Positions 26,113-35,056 of a DNA stretch of 64,000 nt are shown piece by piece. The DNA comes from Chitinophagaceae bacterium (GTDB taxonomy: Bacteria > Bacteroidota > Bacteroidia > Chitinophagales > Chitinophagaceae), in NCBI GenBank assembly GCA_004028795.1, contig SAIW01000006.1, forward strand, positions 124,001 through 188,000. The letters are read 5' to 3'. The notes below the pieces were generated by a model. It was not told where the DNA came from, did not search any database, and saw only the letters and a program-made list of their open reading frames with translations. Within the stretch, counting starts at the first letter, position 1. The number at the start of each line of letters is the position of its first letter. The position numbers and the translations under genes were made by a program.

Positions 26113-26511
26113 ATGGCAACTACAGGCTACTCAGGCACACCATTAATAAAGAAATTGGGCATTCAACAGGAAATGAAAATTGTATTGGTTAATGCACCTG
26201 AAAATTATTCTCAGCTTTTAGAAGCAGCTATTTCACAACAAATAACTACAAAATTTTCCGAAGCCGATTTTGTTCATTTGTTTGCAGTAAGTAAAAAAGA
26301 TTTAACCAATCGGTTTACTGAAATTATTATGAAAGCAAAACCGAATTGTATTATCTGGATTTCATGGTATAAAAAATCAGCCAAACTTGAAACAGATATT
26401 ACCGAAGATGTAATAAGAGCAATTGTTTTGCCAACAGGTTGGGTTGATGTAAAAGTTTGTGCAGTTAGTGATATTTGGAGCGGATTAAAAATTGTAAAGC
26501 GAAAGAAATGA
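26113..26511 (+). CDS. DUF3052 domain protein
   Basis: Small cytoplasmic protein of 132 residues. The N terminus GYSGTPLIKKLGI, the middle VNAPENY, and the C-terminal GWVDVKVCAVSDIWSGLKIV are the conserved blocks of DUF3052, a family of unknown function. Its stop overlaps the queA start (ATGA), so the two are translationally coupled. Divergent from mraZ. Confidence 0.85.
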   Translation: MATTGYSGTPLIKKLGIQQEMKIVLVNAPENYSQLLEAAISQQITTKFSEADFVHLFAVSKKDLTNRFTEIIMKAKPNCIIWISWYKKSAKLETDITEDVIRAIVLPTGWVDVKVCAVSDIWSGLKIVKRKK

Positions 26512-27740
26512 ACCCTAAAGAAATACGCATAGCAGATTTTACTTATGAACTACCTGATGAGCGAATTGCCAAATATCCTTTACAACCAAGAGATAGCAGT
26601 AAGTTATTAATTTATAAAGATGAAGCAATAGCAGAAACTGTTTTTAAATCTATTGCTGAACATTTACCTGAAAATACTTTCTTAATTTTTAATAACACCA
26701 AAGTTGTTGAAGCAAGAATATTATTTGAAAAAAATACAGGCAGCATTATTGAAATTTTTTGTTTGGAACCAAGTGAAGTTTATAGTGATATAACAACAGC
26801 AATGCTTCAACAACATAAAGTACAATGGAAATGTTTGGTTGGTGGTGCAAAAAAATGGAAAGAAAAATCGCTGATTAAAAAAGTTACTTATAATGAATCT
26901 GAGCTGATTTTGCGTGCAACAATTATTCAAAAATATAATGATTATTTTTTAATTGAATTTGAATGGGATAATACTTTATCATTTGCTGAAGTATTGCATG
27001 CAGCCGGGGTTATACCGCTTCCGCCATATTTAAACAGAAAGGCTGAAGCTGTTGATGCATCAACCTATCAAACTATTTATGCTAAACACGATGGTTCTGT
27101 TGCTGCACCCACTGCTGGCTTACATTTTACACAAGCTATTTTTAAATCTTTAGAACAAAAAAATATTTCAGTTAATAATATAACGTTGCATGTTGGTGCC
27201 GGAACTTTTATGCCTGTAAAATCTGAAACTTTACAAGGTCATGAAATGCATAGTGAGTTTATTGATGTTAGTATAAATTTCATTCAGCAATTATTAAAAG
27301 CCATTCAACAAAAACAAAAAATTGTTTGTGTAGGAACAACAAGCATAAGAACAGTTGAAACTTTGTATTGGATGGGAGTGAAAATAGAAAATGAAAAATG
27401 GAAAATAGAAAATGGGGAAATAGTTATTCAACAATGGGATGCTTATGAATTAAATAATTCTGTAACTATTGAAACTGCATTACAATCGTTAATTAATTGG
27501 ATGCAGCAAAACAACAGACAGCAATTAATTACTAAAACACAAATTATTATTACACCTGCTTATCAATTAAAAATTGTTGATGGTATTATTACCAATTTTC
27601 ATCAACCGCAATCAACACTGCTATTATTAATCAGTGCTTTTGTTGAAGATGATTGGAAGAAGATTTATAAATATGCTTTAGCAAATAATTTCCGCTTTTT
27701 AAGTTATGGAGATAGCAGTTTGTTATGGAAGAAAAGCTAA
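26508..27740 (+). CDS. queA: S-adenosylmethionine:tRNA ribosyltransferase-isomerase QueA
   Basis: Transfers the ribosyl part of SAM to 7-aminomethyl-7-deazaguanine in tRNA, the penultimate step of queuosine synthesis. Typical blocks: ADFTYELPDERIAKYPL near the start, AAPTAGLHFT near residue 200, and HVGAGTFMPV near 230. The start is the ATG at 26508 overlapping the previous stop; an upstream in-frame GTG adds only non-conserved residues. About residues 292-306 contain an insertion (VKIENEKWKIENGEIV) made by repetitive GAAAAT units, lying in a variable surface region. Confidence 0.95.
   Translation: MNPKEIRIADFTYELPDERIAKYPLQPRDSSKLLIYKDEAIAETVFKSIAEHLPENTFLIFNNTKVVEARILFEKNTGSIIEIFCLEPSEVYSDITTAMLQQHKVQWKCLVGGAKKWKEKSLIKKVTYNESELILRATIIQKYNDYFLIEFEWDNTLSFAEVLHAAGVIPLPPYLNRKAEAVDASTYQTIYAKHDGSVAAPTAGLHFTQAIFKSLEQKNISVNNITLHVGAGTFMPVKSETLQGHEMHSEFIDVSINFIQQLLKAIQQKQKIVCVGTTSIRTVETLYWMGVKIENEKWKIENGEIVIQQWDAYELNNSVTIETALQSLINWMQQNNRQQLITKTQIIITPAYQLKIVDGIITNFHQPQSTLLLLISAFVEDDWKKIYKYALANNFRFLSYGDSSLLWKKS
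27377..27424. repeat. GAAAATGGAAAATAG-type repeat inside queA
   Basis: Units of AAAATAGAAAATG and AAAATGG repeated about three times in frame in queA. It resembles simple intergenic repeats and encodes a KIEN-rich insertion. Confidence 0.5.
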
Positions 27741-29062
27741 TGCTGTATTAAAGGTATTTCTATAGTAAAAATACTTCCCTTACCTAAAGTGCTGTCTACA
27801 TTAATTTTACCGTTGTGTGCATCAATTACAGATTTTACATAACTCATTCCTAAACCAAAACCTTTTACATTGTGCACATTGCCGGTATGGGCTCTGTAAA
27901 ATTTTTCAAATACTCTTTTCACTGTTTCCTTACTCATACCAATTCCATTATCTTCTATACTGCAAATCCAGTATTTATTAGTTGACAGTGTTTTAATAAT
28001 AATAGCAACGGCTTCATCTTCTTTAGAATACTTTATTGCATTATCAATTAAGTTAGAAATAAGATTGGTGAAATGAATTTCATCTGCATTTATCTCGTCA
28101 TTTTCTGTATCAAACTGCAATTCAACTTTAGCCTCTTTTTGTTTTAGTTGTAAATCAAAATTGTCTAATACTTCTGTAATTACTGCATGAGCAGATATAG
28201 GTTTAAAGTTTAATTTCAATTCCTGTTTTTCAGACAAAGCAGCCTGCAGAATCGTTTCTACATGCTTATTCATTCTCTTGTTTTCTTCTTTAATTATACT
28301 ACTGAAATATTCAAGCTTGGTTTTGTCTTGCTGTACTTTTTCATTACGTATAGCATCTATTGCTAAGGATATAGTTGCTAAAGGAGTTTTAAACTCATGC
28401 GTCATATTATTAATAAAATCACTTTTTATTTCACTGAGTTTCTTTTGATTTAATAGTGTTCTTACGGTAACATAAAAGGCTGCTATGATTATCAACATAA
28501 AAACACCTGCACCAACTAATACCCATGTTAATGATTCCAGCATTTGCTTTGTAAAATCTGTAACTGTTACTATTAAACTTTCACTTCCGCCTAAGCCTTC
28601 AAAAGCTGTTCCCGTATCAGGTATAATGGGCGTAACGAAGTTTTTATTTTTTACCGAATCATAAAATGCAATATGAAAATTATTACTTCGCATTTCATAT
28701 TCATCATCTTTATCTACAATAGCAAATTCAAAATCAAACTGTTTTAAATCTGCATTATCAAAAGCGTCTCTTATTTTTTTATGAATATCATCTTTAGTAA
28801 AACGGTCTCTTATTAGTTGAGGCTTTATCAATCTTAAAAATTCAGACCCCAACCCTTGCCTTTTTGGTAATTTTAAACTGGGGCCACCGTAAGCTGCGTT
28901 ACTTAATTGTTCTCCTAATTGCAAAGTAATTTTCTCTACTTTACCATATAGCTGTGCCCTTCTTAATGCTAATAAATTATTTAACCATGAATATTGCATG
29001 GTAATTAATCCTACCAGAGAAAGCGAAACCAATAAAATAATAAGTGGTAAAGTTTTCTTCAT
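27737..29062 (-). CDS. Membrane sensor histidine kinase (orphan)
   Basis: Two-component sensor of 441 residues. Membrane segment 1 at about 5-22, a ~155-residue periplasmic sensor region with no recognised domain, and membrane segment 2 at about 179-200. The HisKA domain carries the phosphoacceptor His222 in NNMTHEFKTPLA, followed by HATPase motifs N (SNLIDNAIKYS), G1 (EDNGIGM) and G2 (KGFGLGMSY). I place the start at 29062 so that the membrane segment is N-terminal. No response regulator lies beside it. Convergent with queA, overlapping by 3-4 bases. Confidence 0.9.
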   Translation of the reverse strand: MKKTLPLIILLVSLSLVGLITMQYSWLNNLLALRRAQLYGKVEKITLQLGEQLSNAAYGGPSLKLPKRQGLGSEFLRLIKPQLIRDRFTKDDIHKKIRDAFDNADLKQFDFEFAIVDKDDEYEMRSNNFHIAFYDSVKNKNFVTPIIPDTGTAFEGLGGSESLIVTVTDFTKQMLESLTWVLVGAGVFMLIIIAAFYVTVRTLLNQKKLSEIKSDFINNMTHEFKTPLATISLAIDAIRNEKVQQDKTKLEYFSSIIKEENKRMNKHVETILQAALSEKQELKLNFKPISAHAVITEVLDNFDLQLKQKEAKVELQFDTENDEINADEIHFTNLISNLIDNAIKYSKEDEAVAIIIKTLSTNKYWICSIEDNGIGMSKETVKRVFEKFYRAHTGNVHNVKGFGLGMSYVKSVIDAHNGKINVDSTLGKGSIFTIEIPLIQH

Positions 29063-29169
29063 TGTTACAAATATAAATGGCTGCTTTTGCTGTAAAAATA
29101 AATCCACCGTTTTTTAACGCAGCGTTACAGGTTATTTGTTGCTCTTACCAAAAAAATGTACTTTGAAGT

Positions 29170-29721
29170 ATGGAATTAATTAGTCCGGGTTTACTGTTAA
29201 TCTCTGATCCATTTTTAAAGGATAAAAATTTTGTGCGTACAGTTGTTTTAATATGCGATCATCAAACTGATGGCAGTGTTGGTTTTGTTATCAATAAAAA
29301 ATATGATTACCCAATCGGTTATTTAGTTAGTGGTTTAGAAGATTGTGATTTTCCTGTATATGTTGGCGGACCAGTTGAAACAGACTCTGTTCATTTCTTA
29401 CATCAAAGACCGGATTTAATTGAAGGCGGTTTTGCGGTAACTAAAAATATTTATTGGGGTGGCAATTTTGAACAGGTAAAAATTTTGTTACAACAAAAAT
29501 TACTTACACAAAAAGATATTCGCTTTTATATAGGTTACAGCGGTTGGGATGCAGAGCAGTTAGAAGCAGAAATAAAAGAAAAAAGCTGGATTACCAGAAC
29601 AGCCACACAGCAATTAATATTCAGTAAAAATGTTGATACTATTTGGAAGCAGGCTCTGCAAGGGCTTGGCGGCGAATATGAGTTAATGATTAATTATCCT
29701 TTAGACCCACAGTATAATTAA
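29170..29721 (+). CDS. YqgE/AlgH family protein
   Basis: A 183-residue cytoplasmic protein of the YqgE/AlgH (DUF179) family. The family N terminus appears as [20 protein letters not shown] and GFVINK, with the later blocks VYVGGPVE and [15 protein letters not shown]. Biochemical function is not firmly established in the family; AlgH was named from alginate regulation in Pseudomonas. Its end overlaps the CoA-transferase B end by 4 bases (convergent). Confidence 0.92.
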   Translation: MELISPGLLLISDPFLKDKNFVRTVVLICDHQTDGSVGFVINKKYDYPIGYLVSGLEDCDFPVYVGGPVETDSVHFLHQRPDLIEGGFAVTKNIYWGGNFEQVKILLQQKLLTQKDIRFYIGYSGWDAEQLEAEIKEKSWITRTATQQLIFSKNVDTIWKQALQGLGGEYELMINYPLDPQYN

Positions 29722-30374
29722 ATCTTCATCTCCTTCACATCATTACTTACAATTAATCTACCTAAAGTTTTTTGTTTTACTTCTTCAACAGAAACACCCG
29801 GTGCTGTTTCTAATAATAAAAAACCTTTATCTGTTATTTCTAATACGGCTAAATCTGTAACTACCTTTTTAACACATTTTACTCCTGTTAATGGTAATGT
29901 ACATTCAGGTAATAATTTACTTTCACCTTTCGGATTAGTATGCATCATAGCGACAATAATATTTTTTGCACTGGCTACTAAATCCATTGCACCGCCCATT
30001 CCTTTCACCATTTTACCGGGAATTTTCCAGTTAGCAATATCACCGCTATCGCTTACTTCCATGGCACCAAGTACAGTTAAATCAATTTTTCCGGCACGTA
30101 TCATTCCAAAACTTTCGGCACTGTCAAACAATGCTGCACCTTTAATCAAAGTCACTGTTTCTTTTCCTGCATTAATTAAATCTGCATCCACCTCTTCTTC
30201 AGTAGGGTATGGCCCCATTCCTAAAATACCATTCTCACTTTGAAAAATAACAGTCATATCAGCAGGCACAAAATTCGAAACCAATGTAGGAATACCGATT
30301 CCCAGGTTCACATACATACCATCCTGTAATTCTTGTGCAATGCGTTTCGCAATTCCGAATTTATCTAATGGCAT
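29718..30374 (-). CDS. 3-oxoacid CoA-transferase subunit B
   Basis: Moves CoA between succinyl-CoA and acetoacetate or a similar 3-oxoacid. The catalytic glutamate lies in [14 protein letters not shown] near residue 45, and GGAMDLV near 130 is the conserved glycine-rich region. 218 residues, normal for subunit B. Subunit A is upstream on the same strand, separated by 132 bases that hold repeats instead of the usual short gap. Substrate could also be a different short-chain acyl group. Confidence 0.92.
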   Translation of the reverse strand: MPLDKFGIAKRIAQELQDGMYVNLGIGIPTLVSNFVPADMTVIFQSENGILGMGPYPTEEEVDADLINAGKETVTLIKGAALFDSAESFGMIRAGKIDLTVLGAMEVSDSGDIANWKIPGKMVKGMGGAMDLVASAKNIIVAMMHTNPKGESKLLPECTLPLTGVKCVKKVVTDLAVLEITDKGFLLLETAPGVSVEEVKQKTLGRLIVSNDVKEMKI

Positions 30375-30384
30375 AAAACAATTT

Positions 30385-30420
30385 TGGGTTTACGATGTAT
30401 GATGTACGATGTACGATTTT
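30385..30420. repeat. Short tandem GATGTACGAT repeats
   Basis: Three imperfect units of GATGTA(C/T)GAT in the spacer between the two CoA-transferase genes. Confidence 0.5.
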
Positions 30421-30421
30421 T

Positions 30422-30497
30422 ATGTAATCAACTTTTGTAATACTATTCAGCTTTCGTTGCGTCGCACACTTGTACATTTTGTGCTTTATTCAACATT
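30422..30497 (-). repeat. GTGCGACGC leader element, upstream of CoA-transferase B
   Basis: On the minus strand TGTACAAGTGTGCGACGCAA, spacer, then CAAAAGTTGATTACA. Sense with subunit B and about 50-120 bases before its start. Confidence 0.7.
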
Positions 30498-30506
30498 ATT
30501 AGTTAT

Positions 30507-31211
30507 TCATTTTTCATTCTTAATTGCCACAGTTCTTCTTTCAATTCTTTTCTCATAATTGCTTCCTTCAAAAATTCTATGCACATAAATACCTGCAACA
30601 TCAATTGCATCTGCATCAAGCTCTCCCGGCTCAACTAAATGTTCCACTTCTGCAATGGTTATGTTAGCAGCCTTCGCCATACTGGTAGAAAAATTTCTTG
30701 TTGCTTTTCTGAAAACAAGGTTACCCAATTTATCTCCCTTCCATGCTTTAACCATTGCAAAATCCGCATGCAGTGCGTATTCCATCAAATACATTTTATT
30801 ATTAAAAGCTCTTACTTCTTTACCTTTTGCAATTTCAGTTCCGTAGCCTGCCGGTGTATAAAACGCAGGAATACCCATTGCTGCCATTTGTATTCTTGTT
30901 GCTAAGGTTCCTTGAGGAATTAAATCAACTTCTAATTCACCACTTAATAATTGTCTTTCAAACTCAGCGTTTTCGCCCACATAACTGCTCATCATTTTTT
31001 TAATCTGTTTGGTTTGTAATAACAAGCCCAAACCAAAATCATCAACACCTGCATTGTTTGAAATACAGGTAAGATTTTTAATTCCTTTCTTTACTAAAGC
31101 TGCAATACAATTTTCGGGAATACCATTTAAACCGAAACCACCTAACATAAGTGTAGCACCATCAGGAATATCTTTTATGGCTTCATCGGCATTGGCAAGC
31201 ACTTTATTCAT
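30507..31211 (-). CDS. 3-oxoacid CoA-transferase subunit A
   Basis: Partner of the downstream subunit B. Conserved blocks are [16 protein letters not shown] near residue 20, [10 protein letters not shown] near 118 and [14 protein letters not shown] near 157. 234 residues, normal for the A subunit. It begins 3 bases after the stop of the DUF4296 lipoprotein gene and so may be part of the coaBC-DUF4835-DUF4296 transcript. Confidence 0.92.
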   Translation of the reverse strand: MNKVLANADEAIKDIPDGATLMLGGFGLNGIPENCIAALVKKGIKNLTCISNNAGVDDFGLGLLLQTKQIKKMMSSYVGENAEFERQLLSGELEVDLIPQGTLATRIQMAAMGIPAFYTPAGYGTEIAKGKEVRAFNNKMYLMEYALHADFAMVKAWKGDKLGNLVFRKATRNFSTSMAKAANITIAEVEHLVEPGELDADAIDVAGIYVHRIFEGSNYEKRIERRTVAIKNEK

Positions 31212-31214
31212 ATG

Positions 31215-31586
31215 CTAAAATTTATTCTTCTTATACAGCCGGTCGTTTTCTTTTTGTTTCATTCTCTCTGCATAAGCAGTTACAGAATCTAACAATATTT
31301 TCATTTTATCAGGCCTTGTATCAAAATATTTATACGATGCATAAAATGCTTCTTTAGTTAAATGATGCTTCTTTAAAATTTCCTGATAAAACTGCACATT
31401 CAATTTCTTCCCTTTTTGTAAAGTATCTTTTACCACAATCATATTGCTTAGTTCTTCTGCACTCAACATTTCAAACATTACTACCTTCATGGTATCAACC
31501 GGCAATACATTCTGAGTATGGTTATAATTGCTTTTGCAGGCTACAGTAACAACTACAATTATTGCAAAAAAAAATCGCTTATTCAT
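31215..31586 (-). CDS. DUF4296 lipoprotein
   Basis: A 123-residue lipoprotein: hydrophobic N terminus with a lipobox-like VTVAC placing the lipidated cysteine at residue 17. The remainder matches the DUF4296 pattern (L-x-VQFYQEILKKHHLTKEAFYASYKYF), a Bacteroidota-specific family of unknown function. Its start is directly at the stop of the DUF4835 gene with no gap, which implies translational coupling. Confidence 0.8.
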   Translation of the reverse strand: MNKRFFFAIIVVVTVACKSNYNHTQNVLPVDTMKVVMFEMLSAEELSNMIVVKDTLQKGKKLNVQFYQEILKKHHLTKEAFYASYKYFDTRPDKMKILLDSVTAYAERMKQKENDRLYKKNKF

Positions 31587-32507
31587 TTATTTTAATTCTT
31601 CTTTATATATCGCTGCACCTGCTGCATCTAATTTGCTTAATACTTCTAATGCTCTTGCTTTTATATCTAAGTCTGCTTTCTTAAAAATACCAATGAACTC
31701 CTGTGTTTTAGTTTGTGTCAGAAACTGAACAATCATTGTATTAGGTATTTCTTTATTAAAAGCCTGTAACTGAACTAAAGACTGCAAAATATTACTACGG
31801 GCTTCCTGTTCATTATCATACATTTTGTCTAAACCTGAACGGTAATAAGCGTATATCACATCATGAATAATATTGTTTCTGGTATTCACTAAATTTTCAG
31901 CTAACCAATAACGGTTACGTAAGCCATCAAAAGAACGCCATCCGTTAATACCGCTTCCTTCAGGAGCATTGTTAACAATATTCTGTGCTTTTTGATAATA
32001 TGTTTCTCCACCTTTGGGTGAGAAAGAATCAAAATCCAGTCCGATAATTAAATACGCATAATACGCCAAACACGCTGGTAGATTGGCTTTCAGAGCATCT
32101 GTACCCTGCACTCTGTTATCATTAAATTCTATGGGTTGGTACTCAAGATATTTAAACAGTACGTCCGGATCTTGAAAATTTACAATTGCAGATTGATAAG
32201 ATGCATTGTAAACCGGTCTTGCAGCCTGCACAATTAAAGTAGCTTTATAAGTATTTTGTTCAGAACCGTTTTCAATATTTAAAACAAAACTGCAATTAAT
32301 TCTTTCATTTTGTTTGAATGATTGGTTCGTCCACTTTCTGCTGTTTAAAAAATCTGTTAACTGTGTTTGAAGCGTAATAAATATTTTCTTATCAACCGAA
32401 GTGTTTACTCTGCTTGCATTAATATTTACTTTAGCTTGTAACTCTTGTGCATGAACGTAATTATTCAAGCAGGCAAAACAAAGTACAGCTGTAATTTTTC
32501 TAAACAT
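31587..32507 (-). CDS. DUF4835 family secreted protein
   Basis: Bacteroidota-specific protein of unknown function. Signal peptide MFRKITAVLCFACLNNYVHAQ, then the typical ELQAKVNINASRV start and the conserved YYAYLIIGLDFDSFS and GWRSFDGLRNRYWLAENL blocks. I choose the ATG at 32507 (306 residues), which gives a proper signal peptide; an in-frame ATG at 32531 adds eight residues. The start overlaps the coaBC 3' end by 8 bases. The link with coaBC is common in the phylum. Confidence 0.88.
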   Translation of the reverse strand: MFRKITAVLCFACLNNYVHAQELQAKVNINASRVNTSVDKKIFITLQTQLTDFLNSRKWTNQSFKQNERINCSFVLNIENGSEQNTYKATLIVQAARPVYNASYQSAIVNFQDPDVLFKYLEYQPIEFNDNRVQGTDALKANLPACLAYYAYLIIGLDFDSFSPKGGETYYQKAQNIVNNAPEGSGINGWRSFDGLRNRYWLAENLVNTRNNIIHDVIYAYYRSGLDKMYDNEQEARSNILQSLVQLQAFNKEIPNTMIVQFLTQTKTQEFIGIFKKADLDIKARALEVLSKLDAAGAAIYKEELK

Positions 32508-33690
32508 TTTTTTCAATAATGTATTGAGCAATATCTTCCGCTACCTGATTTTTTGATTTTAATTCAAAATTTCTTTCCTCGCCATCTTTACCTAAAATAG
32601 TTATTTTATTGGTATCGTAGCCAAAGCCTGCATTTTCATCAGTTAAAGAATTCAAAACAATACAATCGGCATTTTTATTTTTTAACTTTTGCATTGCGTT
32701 CTCCTTTACATTGTTTGTTTCTAATGCAAAACCAACAATAAACTGTTTCGTTTTTTGTTTACCTAATGCTGCAAGTATATCTGTTGTTTTTGTTAATGCT
32801 AATGCCCATTCATCTTCTTTCTTCTTTATCTTTTTATCAGCAATAACCGTTGCTGCATAATCTGCTACAGCAGCACTCATTATTAAAATATCAGCATTTG
32901 CAAAATGTTTTTCGGTTGCTTCAAACATTTGTTTTGCAGATTCGATATTAGTTACATTAATGCCTTTGTATTTAGGTTGAATATTTACAGGCCCGCAAAT
33001 TAAGTGAACATCAGCACCATGCATATACAAACTCTCTGCTAATGCAATACCCATTTTACCTGTTGAATGATTAGTAATATATCTCACCGGGTCAATTGCT
33101 TCTCTTGTTGGGCCGGCAGTAATTACAACAGTTTTATTATTTAGTGTTTTTGCCCTGAAAAAGTTTTCAATTACATATGTAAAAATAGCTTCCGGCTCAG
33201 CCATTCTTCCATCGCCGAATAAACCGCTTGCTAATTCTCCTTTTTCAACATTAATTATTTTATTCCCGAAACTTTTTATGGTTTCAATATTTCTTTTTGT
33301 TGAAGGATGATGCCACATGTCTTCATCCATTGCCGGTGCAACAGCAACATGGCAAGTTGCGGATAAATAAACTGCCATTAACAGGTTATCGCAAATACCA
33401 TTGGCCATTTTCGCAAGTGTGTTACAACTTAAGGGTGTGATCAGCATAATATCTGCCCATCTTCCTAAAGCCACATGATTAGCCCAATTATTATTGTTCG
33501 ATAAATCAATTAACACTTCGCTTTTTGAAAGTGTTGATAATACTAAAGGAGAAACAAATTGCTGAGCAGAAGCCGTCATTACAATTTTTACTTCAGCATT
33601 GGCTTTAACTAATAATCTTGTCAATAAAATTATTTTATAAGCTGCTATGCTACCTGTTATACCAATTAATATTTTTTTACCTGCCAGCAT
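32500..33690 (-). CDS. coaBC: Bifunctional CoaBC (Dfp)
   Basis: Two consecutive steps of coenzyme A synthesis: CTP-dependent joining of 4'-phosphopantothenate to cysteine (C-terminal CoaB) and decarboxylation to 4'-phosphopantetheine (N-terminal, FMN-dependent CoaC). CoaC shows GITGSIAAYK near residue 9 and the active-site region NHVALGRWAD near 68-77. CoaB begins about residue 185 with VITAGPTREAIDPVRYITNHS and has the NKK-like signature in ADKKIKKKED. 396 residues, normal. It is separated from rpoZ by a terminator. Confidence 0.96.
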   Translation of the reverse strand: MLAGKKILIGITGSIAAYKIILLTRLLVKANAEVKIVMTASAQQFVSPLVLSTLSKSEVLIDLSNNNNWANHVALGRWADIMLITPLSCNTLAKMANGICDNLLMAVYLSATCHVAVAPAMDEDMWHHPSTKRNIETIKSFGNKIINVEKGELASGLFGDGRMAEPEAIFTYVIENFFRAKTLNNKTVVITAGPTREAIDPVRYITNHSTGKMGIALAESLYMHGADVHLICGPVNIQPKYKGINVTNIESAKQMFEATEKHFANADILIMSAAVADYAATVIADKKIKKKEDEWALALTKTTDILAALGKQKTKQFIVGFALETNNVKENAMQKLKNKNADCIVLNSLTDENAGFGYDTNKITILGKDGEERNFELKSKNQVAEDIAQYIIEKNV

Positions 33691-33713
33691 TAAATAAATT
33701 TAAGTGCAAAAAT

Positions 33714-33745
33714 AAAAAACGACAGTAATTACACTGTCGTTTTAA
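33714..33745 (-). terminator. Intrinsic terminator after rpoZ
   Basis: Stem AAAACGACAGT / ACTGTCGTTTT with a short loop and a T run on the minus strand, just beyond the rpoZ stop. The A-rich left side makes it potentially bidirectional. Confidence 0.8.
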
Positions 33746-33764
33746 ATTATGCTTTATAAGTTAA

Positions 33765-34109
33765 TTAACGGAATAAATCATTATCATTATTTTTACGATA
33801 GTACACTTTGTTTTCCATAAACTCCTGTGTTGCTAAAATTGCCGGGTTAGGCATTTTCTCGTAAGCACGGGAAATTTCAATTTGTTCTTTGTTTTCATGA
33901 ATTTCTTCCAAGCTGTCTGTATGGCTTGCAAATTCCTCTAATTTATTATGTAGCTCTTCTTTTAAAGAAATGTTGATTTGGTTTGCACGTTTTGCAATAA
34001 TTGAAATAGATTCATACAAATTACCGGTGTGTGCTTTAATATCAACCAGATTTTTAGTTTCAACAACATTAGGAATGTTGGCACTTATTTGTCTTCTTAA
34101 TTTGCTCAT
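33765..34109 (-). CDS. rpoZ: RNA polymerase omega subunit, Bacteroidota type
   Basis: Small RNA polymerase subunit that assists assembly of the core enzyme. The 114-residue protein matches the divergent omega form of Bacteroidota: NLYESISIIAKRANQI is the conserved helix that clamps the beta-prime C terminus, followed by an acidic region and KMPNPAILATQEFMENKVYYR. Its start overlaps the bamD stop by four bases, a pairing typical of the phylum. Confidence 0.88.
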   Translation of the reverse strand: MSKLRRQISANIPNVVETKNLVDIKAHTGNLYESISIIAKRANQINISLKEELHNKLEEFASHTDSLEEIHENKEQIEISRAYEKMPNPAILATQEFMENKVYYRKNNDNDLFR

Positions 34110-34930
34110 TTTTTAAATTTTTTCAAAAATTCTAATGATTGGTTTTTTATTTTAGAAACATCAACAAGATGTTTACTGTCTGAAAATCTTTCTGAGAAAT
34201 CTGTGCAATCAGTTACTACTTTTTCATAACGCTCCTGTTGTTTTTCCAATACGCTTACTTCTGCGTATTTATAATAAGATTGTATAGATTTCCATTTGTA
34301 TTCATCTCCTCTTTTAGAATCAGGATAATTTTCGTTTACAGTTGCATAAGCAATAGACGCTGCTTTATAAAAGCCCATATCAAGATATAACTGTGCACTC
34401 TTTGCGTCTTTTTCCTCAAGTTTTTCTCTGCATTGGTCAATAATTGTTGTAGCCTCTTTTATTCTTGTTGAATTTGGATGCGTATTAATAAAAGCCTGCA
34501 TCATATTCAATGCCTTAGTAGTATTTGTTTGATCAAGATTAGCTACAGGCGATTGCTTAAAATAAGTATAAGCTCTCATGTAGTCACATTCTTCAGCATG
34601 TTTACTGCCCGGAAATGTTTCTGTGAACGTTTTAAAGTAGTTTTCGGCATTTGCATAATCTTTTTGATAATAATAGCAGTAAGCTACTTTATAAAACATT
34701 TCTTCATAACGCTCAGTGCCTTTTATATACGGAAACAAATCCTCATATAATTGTTGAGCAAAACTGTACTTTTTTTCAGTATAAAACTGTTCTGCCATTT
34801 TATACTTAAACTCGTAATCTTTACTGCGGATAATTTTGGAGAAACTCTTGCTCTTTGCAACCTTAACGGTTTTATGAGAGCATGCAGTAAATAAACAACA
34901 ACAAATAATGAATGTAAATATTCTATTCAT
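34106..34930 (-). CDS. bamD: Outer membrane assembly lipoprotein BamD
   Basis: Lipoprotein of the BAM complex that inserts beta-barrel proteins in the outer membrane. Signal peptide with lipobox FTAC (lipidated Cys about residue 17), then TPR-like repeats with the YxxAxxYFKTFTETFPGSKHAEEC pattern. About 274 residues from the ATG at 34930, which I prefer over 34942 because it starts directly at the MNRIF signal peptide. Followed by rpoZ with overlap. Confidence 0.88.
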   Translation of the reverse strand: MNRIFTFIICCCLFTACSHKTVKVAKSKSFSKIIRSKDYEFKYKMAEQFYTEKKYSFAQQLYEDLFPYIKGTERYEEMFYKVAYCYYYQKDYANAENYFKTFTETFPGSKHAEECDYMRAYTYFKQSPVANLDQTNTTKALNMMQAFINTHPNSTRIKEATTIIDQCREKLEEKDAKSAQLYLDMGFYKAASIAYATVNENYPDSKRGDEYKWKSIQSYYKYAEVSVLEKQQERYEKVVTDCTDFSERFSDSKHLVDVSKIKNQSLEFLKKFKK

Positions 34931-35011
34931 AAAAGCGGACAAAGGTAAAGATTTGCGGCAATTTATGAAGCGATTAATTGCAAGAGTTTTTAAGGGCGTT
35001 AATATTTATAC

Positions 35012-35036
35012 AAAAAAGCCCCGCATAAGCGAGGCT
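35012..35036 (-). terminator. Intrinsic terminator after the OmpA-like gene
   Basis: On the minus strand AGCCTCGC / GCGGGGCT (one G-U pair) with a 4-base loop, followed by six T residues. It begins about 20 bases after the stop codon. Confidence 0.78.
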
Positions 35037-35056
35037 GATATAGTTAATTGAAAGGA

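Noticed and set aside
26475-26507. Upstream GTG start for queA
   Set aside because: The added residues are not conserved and the ATG at 26508 overlaps the previous stop as ATGA.
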